Shown piece by piece: positions 1-5,312 of a stretch of 7,049 bases of DNA (positions within the stretch are counted from its first letter, which is position 1; each line of letters opens with the position of its first letter). Made by a program: the position numbers and the translations under genes. Source of the DNA: Pyrinomonadaceae bacterium (GTDB lineage: Bacteria > Acidobacteriota > Blastocatellia > Pyrinomonadales > Pyrinomonadaceae); the NCBI GenBank assembly GCA_025929655.1, contig JAICPV010000111.1:1-7049 (forward strand), given 5' to 3'. The notes below the pieces were generated by a model. That model was not told where the DNA came from, made no database searches, and saw only the letters and a program-made list of their open reading frames with translations.

Positions 1-331
1 CTGTTGGCGGCGGTGCAGTCGCGGCGATAGGTTCTTCACCAACAACTTCGACGGGTTCTTCCTCGGCCACGGGAATGTCCGATTCGACATAAGTCACGGT
101 CGTGTCTGCGTTCCTGGGTTGAGCCGCTGCCGGGACCATCGGCGGTGCGGCGGTCGGCAAATAAACGGTTTTCGCCGTCTCGCCGCGGGCGAGCGTGATC
201 TCCTGGTCCGTGATGCGTGCGCCCTGCGCCGCGGTCAGTGTCGGTGCCGCAATATGAGAAAAGTCGTTCGCCAAAACGCCGACCGTTGCCAATACCGTGA
301 AAGCCACTAATTTGATCTTTTTCGTCGCCAT
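1..331 (-). CDS. Partial exported protein in pilQ position (N-terminal 110 codons)
   Basis: An open frame starts with ATG at 331-329 and runs uninterrupted off the left edge, so only the N-terminal 110 residues are visible. It begins MATKKIKLVAFTVLATVGVL, a basic start followed by a hydrophobic stretch (about residues 7-21), typical of a Sec signal peptide; a cleavage site near residues 33-37 (LTAAQG) is possible. The rest is rich in Ala, Pro and Glu with a strongly acidic run near residues 83-100, like a flexible periplasmic linker. The start is supported by GGGAG (342-338) six bases upstream. It is the last visible gene of the pilT-pilMN-pilO-pilP operon, 47 bp after the pilP-like gene, where pilQ (outer-membrane secretin) normally lies. 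No AMIN, N0 or secretin motif is visible in this part, so the PilQ identity is inferred from position; an accessory periplasmic protein is the alternative. Confidence 0.6.
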   Translation of the reverse strand, partial: MATKKIKLVAFTVLATVGVLANDFSHIAAPTLTAAQGARITDQEITLARGETAKTVYLPTAAPPMVPAAAQPRNADTTVTYVESDIPVAEEEPVEVVGEEPIAATAPPPT

Positions 332-337
332 AAAATA

Positions 338-342
338 CTCCC
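338..342 (-). promoter_or_regulatory. Ribosome binding site of the partial exported gene
   Basis: On the minus strand GGGAG lies six bases before the ATG at 331-329. It supports that start and the reality of the truncated frame. It is immediately preceded in the transcript by a small GC hairpin (359-344) which could limit access to it. Confidence 0.6.
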
Positions 343-343
343 A

Positions 344-359
344 GGCGGTCCGGGCCGCC
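344..359 (-). repeat. Short GC-rich inverted repeat before the exported gene's RBS
   Basis: The minus-strand transcript reads GGCGG, a six-base loop CCCGGA, then CCGCC: a perfect 5-bp GC stem in the 47-bp gap between the pilP-like gene and the next gene. There is no following U-run, so it is not a convincing intrinsic terminator. It could be an mRNA-processing or translation-tuning structure, or chance in GC-rich DNA. Confidence 0.3.
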
Positions 360-378
360 CGTACACCTTTTTCAAAAT

Positions 379-1134
379 TCAATCAGACGTTTTTGCCGAA
401 CGTGCCCACGACTGCATTCGTACCGTGCCGCGACCGTCATTAAAGTTGAATACGACGCCTTCAGGGCGAACCTCGCTCAGCCAGCCGTCGTAAAACATCG
501 TGCCGACCGGGAAGCTCACCGTCTTTCCAACGGCCTCGGATATGAACATGATCGACTGGCCGCCGCTGCCGCCATCGACGATCCCGACCGGCACGAGGTC
601 CTGAATTGCGAACACACGCGGGTCCATTACCAAAGCCGGATCGTTCGCCGCGCGCTGGAGCCATGCTTCATAGCGTTCGCGTGTCGATTCGACCGCCGGA
701 GAAACCTGGGCCGTCGTGGAGCCGCCCGCGCCGGGAACGGTCTGGATCTTTGAGGGCCCTGCCGGCGGTTTTGTGCCGGATCCAGCGGTCGATGCCTGCA
801 GCGCACCGCTCGTTGTGACCAGTCCCGGCGTACCGCTTAGTCCGGCACGGTCCACGAACGGGTCGTTAATCTCGAACGCATCCGCGGAGGCGTCCTGGGC
901 AAGCACCTTTGCGAGTTCATCAGCGATCTTCGGGTCGATGACAATGGGCGCGGCCTTGCTGTCCACCTGCGCTCCGAGAAGGGTGCGTTCGGCAAATCCG
1001 CTGAAAAGGTCCCACCCAAAAAACAACGCAAAGAACAGCAGGAAGGAACCGCCGAAAATTGCCAAAAGCCGAAATCCGAGCGTAGAGGTGCGCTTTTGCG
1101 GGTTGTAAGGAACGGAGCGATCGGGATTCATCAT
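379..1134 (-). CDS. pilP: PilP-like T4P inner-membrane assembly protein
   Basis: This 251-residue protein is the likely PilP, which links the PilN/PilO inner-membrane complex to the PilQ secretin across the periplasm. It has a basic cytoplasmic N-terminus, one hydrophobic segment (about residues 20-40), a helical stretch, and a Gly/Ser/Pro/Ala-rich flexible linker (about 100-148). The C-terminal part (about 174-245) is beta-rich, running VFAIQDLVPVGIVDG, a middle FISEAVGKTVSFPVG and EGVVFNFNDG, which resembles the PilP beta-domain pattern of a strand, then 'vG', then 'G..V..G'. Assignment rests on operon position directly after pilO plus this domain. Classical PilP is a lipoprotein; this one has no cysteine at all, so it appears TM-anchored. 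The ATG overlaps the pilO stop codon (ATGA), suggesting translational coupling, with a strong GGAGGTGA upstream. A second ATG one codon later could be the true start. Confidence 0.7.
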   Translation of the reverse strand: MMNPDRSVPYNPQKRTSTLGFRLLAIFGGSFLLFFALFFGWDLFSGFAERTLLGAQVDSKAAPIVIDPKIADELAKVLAQDASADAFEINDPFVDRAGLSGTPGLVTTSGALQASTAGSGTKPPAGPSKIQTVPGAGGSTTAQVSPAVESTRERYEAWLQRAANDPALVMDPRVFAIQDLVPVGIVDGGSGGQSIMFISEAVGKTVSFPVGTMFYDGWLSEVRPEGVVFNFNDGRGTVRMQSWARSAKTSD

Positions 1135-1790
1135 TTTCCTTCACCTCCCGTAACGGCTGCGATATCCTTCGGCAGACCCGGCATTTCGGCCGGCGGCGGC
1201 GAATGATACGCCACGAGCGTGAACCCGGCGGAGACGGAATTCTTAAGCGACACGATCGAATAATCGCGAACCAAAAGGATGCGGGGCATCCTTGAAATAT
1301 CGGAAAAGAAACGCACCACTTGCGGATAGGAGCCCGTGACAACCGCGGGGATCTCGCGTTCGTAAAGCTTTGCGGCCGTCGGCGATTTGACCGACTGTTT
1401 TACCGCAAGCAGGCCGGTAAGCGTCACGCCGTTTCTCTGCGCTGCCGCCTGAACCTGGCCGAGAACATCGGAAACTTCCGTCTCCTCGGGCAAAAGCGGC
1501 TTTGCGTCTTCGAAAAGATTGGCGACCTTTTTGAATTCGGCGCGGAACTGATCTTCACCGGCAAGCAGCGCCTCGGTCTTCTTGTTTTCGATCTCCTTTT
1601 GCGCGACCTGCAAACGATACGCACGGCCCGAGTCGATCCAGGTTGAAAGAACGTACGAGTAGATCAGGTAGCCGGCACCGAGCGAAAGGGCCGCCATCAC
1701 GAGGATGGTCAACGCTGCTCCGCGACGCACCGATTCGAGGTAGATGCTGTCTAAAATGCCTTGGGCGCCTGTGTTTTTCCTTCTGTCCAT
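1131..1790 (-). CDS. pilO: PilO, T4P inner-membrane alignment protein
   Basis: This 219-residue bitopic protein has a short basic cytoplasmic tail (residues 1-24), one transmembrane helix (about 25-47), a charged coiled coil (about 55-95), and a periplasmic ferredoxin-like domain (about 100-196). The domain shows the PilO pattern LLPEETEVSDVLGQVQAAA then NGVTLTGL at its start, and PAVVTGSYPQVVRFFSDIS followed by RILLV later. Length and architecture match the family. PilO pairs with PilN in the inner membrane and, with PilP, connects the cytoplasmic motor platform to the secretin. A clear GGAG (1799-1796) five bases upstream supports the ATG at 1790. It lies 21 bp after the PilM/N fusion gene and overlaps the pilP-like gene by four bases. 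The C-terminus has a Pro-rich, then Gly-rich tail of about 20 residues. Confidence 0.88.
   Translation of the reverse strand: MDRRKNTGAQGILDSIYLESVRRGAALTILVMAALSLGAGYLIYSYVLSTWIDSGRAYRLQVAQKEIENKKTEALLAGEDQFRAEFKKVANLFEDAKPLLPEETEVSDVLGQVQAAAQRNGVTLTGLLAVKQSVKSPTAAKLYEREIPAVVTGSYPQVVRFFSDISRMPRILLVRDYSIVSLKNSVSAGFTLVAYHSPPPAEMPGLPKDIAAVTGGEGK
1141..1148 (-). promoter_or_regulatory. Strong ribosome binding site for the pilP-like gene inside the pilO end
   Basis: The minus strand reads GGAGGTGA followed by AGGAAA and then two tandem ATG codons. GGAGG lies nine bases from the first ATG (1134) and twelve from the second (1131); the nearer AAGGA favours the second. The site is embedded in the last pilO codons (Gly-Gly-Glu-Gly-Lys-stop), so pilO translation runs over it, consistent with coupled synthesis of the two partners. 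Confidence 0.65.
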
Positions 1791-1795
1791 CGATA

Positions 1796-1799
1796 CTCC
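1796..1799 (-). promoter_or_regulatory. pilO ribosome binding site
   Basis: GGAG on the minus strand sits five bases before the pilO ATG (1790-1788), inside the 21-bp gap after the upstream stop codon. It fixes the pilO start. Confidence 0.55.
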
Positions 1800-1811
1800 A
1801 AATCTTAAGTA

Positions 1812-3674
1812 CTAACTTGTTTTAGCCGGAGGCTGCGGAGCGCCTGGTTTCGGCGATGCCGCCGGCTTTGGTTGGAATTCTGCTACCGGCGTGAAATTCC
1901 CGGTCATGCGCCACTGGACAATGCCCGGTGCCGTTCCTGCGGCGGTGAGCGTCGATCCGGCGATCTTCGGCACGCTCACCTGTGCGGCCTGGGCCATCGG
2001 CGCAGCAACTTCCTGTATCTCGTATGCCAGATTGCTAAAGGCCCGCGACCCGCTTTTTTCACCGCCGGCGAATTCCAAAGCCTTCAAAAATGTGGCGACG
2101 GCATCCTTGTTACGCGACAGACCTTTCATTTCCAGATCACCGTTCGGCATCAACTTGAGATCCGAGACAAAGAAGGATGGATCGGACGCGAACGGATAAT
2201 TAGAATTCAGATCGCGGAGCAGGCCGATCCCGACCGGCTGCTGGCGGCGGAGCTTGCTGACCTCGGAAATGAATTCCTGATACCACTTTAGGTTTGCCTC
2301 GTATGCCTTTCTGCGTTCGAGCGCGGGGCGAAGCTCTTGTGAGGTTGCGTCCGCACGAGCCTCGCGGATCGCCGTGAAGAAGTACGAAGCGACCATGCTC
2401 GCGACCAGCGCTAAAAGTACGGCCGCGGTGACGACCGGCGGCGCGAGCACCGACAGGACGGCACGGTCGCGGCGCTCGAGCATCCGCGCTTCTTCGGCGC
2501 GGCGGCGTTCAGCTTCTTCCGTGTCGGCGAGGACGAGAAGGTCGCGGGCCATGTTGACCGGGTCGACGGTCTCGGCGCCTTTGACACTTCCTGCCCCGAA
2601 CGAATACGAACCGAGAATGAGCCCGCTCGCGACCGCCTCTTCCACCGGCGTTTTGATCGCAACGAATTCGACACCTTCTCTCGAACTTATATCCGCGGCG
2701 ATCGGGCCGATGTGGCCAGCCAGGCTGCTTTCAGCCGCATAAACTACCTGCGTGCACCCCGCGAGCTGCAACTGCTCCATCCGCTCGGAAGACATTTGGA
2801 GCATCAATTGATCGAAGGCTTTGCGAACGTATTCCGTAATGAACCGATCCTGCTGGGCATTGTCGACCACTGTTTCGGCAGGGTCGAACTTCCGGCGGGG
2901 CTTTTTGTTCACATCCGCCGGCGCGAGGAACGCGTTCTCTCCGAACAGTCCGGCTGCCGGGCTCCAGAGTCCGAAGCTGTAACCGCTCATGCCCATCGAG
3001 AGGAACGCCGTCACTTCGGCTCGACGGCCGTGATGCTGTGTATCCCGACCTTCCTTTGTTGTTTCGAGAAAATATCTGGCGATACATCGGAGCGGGGTCT
3101 CGATCGTCACGCTCAGCGGCGAAGCTGCCGCGAGGCCGTTGAAAGCTCGAAGCCGCGCACCGAGAGCATTGATGTGAGGACGAGGAACCTCCGTCATCGA
3201 CACAAGTCCGTTCGGCAATCGAGAGATCGCACAGGCTGTATCTTCAAGCGCAGTTTCGAAAACGGGATGATTGTCCGTGCCCGCCAGCATCTGCTTTTCG
3301 GCATTCACCAGCCACTCGAGCAGCATCGCGTCGTCGTAGGAAAGTTTTTCACCATCCAGGGCCAGGATCTGCGTACGCTCCGAGTGATCTGCAACAGCCG
3401 TCAGAAAATGTGTCGAGCGCGAGAGAGGCGCAAGGCCGAACTCGCGAGTGCGTCGAAGACTGACCGAAGCGGCAACGTCCGCTTCAGCAGGGAACCGTGC
3501 GACGTCGATGCGCGACCCGCTTCGTTCGGCCGGTGATGCAACGACCACGCCGCCGTCCGGGGTCCATACGACAGCGATCTGGTCCTGCGAGACACTCCTC
3601 TCCGCAAAGCCGGGATCGAATTCCGCACCAAAGCCAAAATCGCTTACCTGTTTTGTGCCGAATGCATTTCTCAT
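1812..3674 (-). CDS. Probable PilM-like/PilN fusion, T4P inner-membrane platform protein
   Basis: This 620-residue protein is about three times the usual PilN length. The C-terminal third is PilN-like: TM helix (about 409-433), coiled coil (about 436-478), then a domain with LLRDLNSNYPF, a middle FFVSDLKLMPNGDLEMKGLS and VATFLKALE, the usual PilN spacing, and a Pro-rich tail (about 599-620). The roughly 370-residue N-terminal part is soluble and precedes a highly charged helix (about 384-405). Its layout recalls PilM: a glycine-rich SMGMSGYSFGLW (226-237) where the actin-like phosphate-2 loop would lie, a helix (about 274-295), a strand TQVVYAA (308-314), then GVEFVAIKTPVEEAVASGL (334-352), like the 'lgi.v....P......GLA' end of PilM. 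VNMARDLL (373-380) occupies the place of the PilN 'NLLP' peptide that binds PilM. The usual DxGxxxxK phosphate-1 motif is not visible, so nucleotide binding may be lost. PilN is clear; the PilM homology is inferred. No good Shine-Dalgarno precedes this ATG. Confidence 0.75.
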   Translation of the reverse strand: MRNAFGTKQVSDFGFGAEFDPGFAERSVSQDQIAVVWTPDGGVVVASPAERSGSRIDVARFPAEADVAASVSLRRTREFGLAPLSRSTHFLTAVADHSERTQILALDGEKLSYDDAMLLEWLVNAEKQMLAGTDNHPVFETALEDTACAISRLPNGLVSMTEVPRPHINALGARLRAFNGLAAASPLSVTIETPLRCIARYFLETTKEGRDTQHHGRRAEVTAFLSMGMSGYSFGLWSPAAGLFGENAFLAPADVNKKPRRKFDPAETVVDNAQQDRFITEYVRKAFDQLMLQMSSERMEQLQLAGCTQVVYAAESSLAGHIGPIAADISSREGVEFVAIKTPVEEAVASGLILGSYSFGAGSVKGAETVDPVNMARDLLVLADTEEAERRRAEEARMLERRDRAVLSVLAPPVVTAAVLLALVASMVASYFFTAIREARADATSQELRPALERRKAYEANLKWYQEFISEVSKLRRQQPVGIGLLRDLNSNYPFASDPSFFVSDLKLMPNGDLEMKGLSRNKDAVATFLKALEFAGGEKSGSRAFSNLAYEIQEVAAPMAQAAQVSVPKIAGSTLTAAGTAPGIVQWRMTGNFTPVAEFQPKPAASPKPGAPQPPAKTS

Positions 3675-3709
3675 AAATCTGATAAAGCTCTTAGATCAAT
3701 CTTGGTTCG

Positions 3710-4843
3710 CTAGCGATACATCGGCCGTTCCACCGGCATTCCGAGCGGAGCCGCACCACGCCGGCCGCACAGTTCTTTCAATTCCTCTTCGTTCGACGAG
3801 ATCGACAACGCCATCTCCAGCGTGATCGATCGCGCTCGATAGAGCGAAGCGAGCGAATGGTTCAGCGTTTGCATCCCGTATTTTTCCGCACCCGTTTGCA
3901 TGAGCGAATAGATCTGATGGATCTTGTCCTCGCGGATCACGTTGCGCACCGCGGAGTTCGGGATCAATATCTCCATCGCCATCACACGCCCGTCGCCTGT
4001 TGCCTTCGGCAAAAGCGATTGGCACATTATGCCTTCGAGGACGTTTGCAAGCTGCGTTCGGATCTGAGGCTGCTGCGAAGCAGGGAAGACGTCGATGATC
4101 CTGGTGATCGTCGAAGCGGCGGTGTTCGTATGCAGCGTCGCAAGCGTGAGGTGGCCCGTCTCCGCAACGCGCAGCGCAAGCTCGATCGTCTCGAGGTCAC
4201 GCATTTCGCCGACGAGCACGACGTCCGGGTCCTGACGCAGGCCAGCTCGAAGAGCGGCTCCGAACGAATCGGTATCGACTCCGAGTTCCCTCTGCGAAAC
4301 CACGCAATTCTTATGCGTGTGAAGGAACTCTATCGGATCCTCGATCGTGATTATGTGCTGGCGTCGCGTACGGTTGATCAGATCGATCATCGTCGCGAGT
4401 GTTGTCGATTTACCGGAACCGGTAGGACCGGTAACAAGGATCAAACCGCGCGGTTTTCGGCACAATTCCGAGACCACGTGCGGCAGCCCGAGCTCTTCGA
4501 ACGTTTTGATCTCGTAGGGAATTGCGCGGAAAACGCCGCCGACAGTTTCCTTCTGATTGAAGATGTTGACGCGGAAACGCGAGAGCCCCTCCAGGCCGAT
4601 AGAGAAATCGAGCTCGCGATTCTCTTCGAAAGTTTCCTTTTGCCGGTCGGACAGAAATGAATAGGCGAGCCGCCGCGTATCCTCTTCGCTAAGCGGAGCG
4701 AAGCCTTCAACGGGAGTCATTAAGCCGTGTATCCGAATTTGCGGCGGACTATCTACCCGAATATGAAGATCGGATCCGCCAAGATCGATCGTCTTCTCAA
4801 GCAAACCTTTCAGCGCGGCCTGTGGGTCACCATTAATACTCAT
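3710..4843 (-). CDS. pilT: PilT, T4P retraction ATPase
   Basis: This 377-residue hexameric secretion-ATPase family protein powers pilus retraction (twitching) at the cytoplasmic base of the machine. The N-terminal PAS-like domain begins with the typical GGSDLHIR (22-29). The ATPase core has Walker A GPTGSGKST (139-147), the Asp box ITIEDPIEF (165-173), Walker B with catalytic Glu DVVLVGEMRD (207-216, E213), and the His box TGHLTLATLHTN (229-240). AVRNVIRE (298-305) matches the PilT-specific AIRNLIRE signature needed for retraction, which separates it from PilB and GspE. No tetracysteine zinc motif of PilB is seen. Length fits PilT. The first ATG is kept because DLHI normally lies about 20-25 residues from the N-terminus; there is no clear Shine-Dalgarno. 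It is the first gene of the minus-strand operon, 35 bp ahead of the PilM/N fusion, so retraction motor and platform are likely co-transcribed. Confidence 0.95.
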   Translation of the reverse strand: MSINGDPQAALKGLLEKTIDLGGSDLHIRVDSPPQIRIHGLMTPVEGFAPLSEEDTRRLAYSFLSDRQKETFEENRELDFSIGLEGLSRFRVNIFNQKETVGGVFRAIPYEIKTFEELGLPHVVSELCRKPRGLILVTGPTGSGKSTTLATMIDLINRTRRQHIITIEDPIEFLHTHKNCVVSQRELGVDTDSFGAALRAGLRQDPDVVLVGEMRDLETIELALRVAETGHLTLATLHTNTAASTITRIIDVFPASQQPQIRTQLANVLEGIMCQSLLPKATGDGRVMAMEILIPNSAVRNVIREDKIHQIYSLMQTGAEKYGMQTLNHSLASLYRARSITLEMALSISSNEEELKELCGRRGAAPLGMPVERPMYR

Positions 4844-4924
4844 AACGCTGCCGAATTTTCAGAAATAACCCGCAAACAATCGCATCCAACAAGTCTTGAA
4901 AGCGGCACGGGCGAACTACTCGCT

Positions 4925-4941
4925 TAGCACTTTCAGTCCCA
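4925..4941 (-). promoter_or_regulatory. Tentative sigma54-like -24/-12 element facing pilT
   Basis: The minus strand reads TGGGACT, GAAA, GTGCTA, which preserves the near-invariant GG-N10-GC spacing of sigma54 promoters and matches 9 of the 12 fixed positions of TGGCACG-N4-TTGCW. It would start transcription near 4916, about 70 bases before the pilT ATG. Such a match is not rare by chance in 470 bp on two strands, so support is weak; it is listed because PilR-type regulators act with sigma54. Confidence 0.22.
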
Positions 4942-5002
4942 ATTCAATCTCCCCTAAATTGCTTTGGTCCGGCTTGGATTACGATTTGTAAGTAGTCCTG
5001 CT

Positions 5003-5031
5003 GTTTTACGCGATTGAACTAAAAGAGTCAA
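5003..5031 (-). promoter_or_regulatory. Sigma70-like promoter candidate for the pilT operon
   Basis: On the minus strand TTGACT (5031-5026, 5 of 6 to TTGACA) is followed by an exact 17-base spacer and TAAAAC (5008-5003, 4 of 6 to TATAAT). Predicted start of transcription is near 4996, giving a leader of about 150 bases before the pilT ATG. It is the best promoter match in the intergenic region on that strand. Found by eye. Confidence 0.45.
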
Positions 5032-5248
5032 GACCTTTTTTCCGCGGCACCGGCGTAAAACATTGTTTAATCAGTACTTACGAAAGCGATAAACCGCAAA
5101 CATGGCGGTAAAAGGCGAATCTTTGCTGCCGAAAAAAACCCAAGCGAAGCACGAAATATCTCATTTAGAATTCGACTCAACCGGACCATCACGGCCAAAG
5201 CACGATCAAATTGGAAGGCCGCTTTATTTCGCACTTTGAATTAACTGC

Positions 5249-5278
5249 TTGATTTCCGGTCGAACAAAGTTTTATACA
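5249..5278 (+). promoter_or_regulatory. Sigma70-like promoter candidate for the sensor kinase
   Basis: TTGATT (5249-5254, 4 of 6) and TATACA (5273-5278, 4 of 6) are separated by 18 bases in AT-rich DNA just upstream of the kinase. Predicted transcription start is near 5285, leaving a leader of under 30 bases to the GTG at 5313. That would place the purine-rich AAGGAAG (5282-5288) at the very 5' end of the mRNA. Confidence 0.35.
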
Positions 5279-5312
5279 GTTAAGGAAGATAAAAATCCGC
5301 TCGCCCGTAATA

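Larger units (their letters stand above)
4844..5312. other. Divergent intergenic region between pilT and the sensor kinase
   Basis: These 469 bp separate two divergent transcription units and are noticeably AT-richer than the flanking genes (23 of 60 G/C in 4981-5040; 21 of 60 in 5221-5280). The region carries promoter candidates on both strands, listed separately. I see no tRNA, no strong intrinsic terminator, no tandem repeats and no convincing gene; the largest free-standing frame is a 45-codon plus-strand ORF (5102-5239) without a ribosome binding site. A weak 5-bp inverted repeat ACCGC/GCGGT (5093-5097 and 5105-5109) is present. Confidence 0.8.

Noticed and set aside
119..310. 63-codon plus-strand ORF at the left edge
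   Set aside because: Arg/Cys-rich antisense frame; the minus strand has a signal-peptide-bearing frame with a good ribosome binding site over the same bases.
2712..3536. 274-codon plus-strand ORF opposite the PilM/N fusion gene
   Set aside because: Antisense shadow in GC-rich coding DNA; Arg/His-rich composition with no domain logic, while the minus-strand frame gives a coherent membrane protein in operon context.
3857..4660. 267-codon plus-strand ORF opposite pilT
   Set aside because: The opposite strand encodes all PilT motifs; this frame is a compositional shadow.
4727..4927. 66-codon plus-strand ORF overlapping the pilT start
   Set aside because: Overlaps the conserved PilT N-terminus in antisense, with no ribosome binding site or motif.
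5031..5043. T-run (pyrimidine tract) that could be part of a terminator
   Set aside because: No stable inverted repeat lies before it on either strand, and it falls between divergent genes where a terminator is not expected.
5102..5239. A 45-codon plus-strand ORF (starts MAVKGESLL) in the intergenic region
   Set aside because: No Shine-Dalgarno before the ATG, no TM or recognisable motif, and base composition like the surrounding AT-rich intergenic DNA. Conservation of the reading frame in relatives would be needed to revive it.
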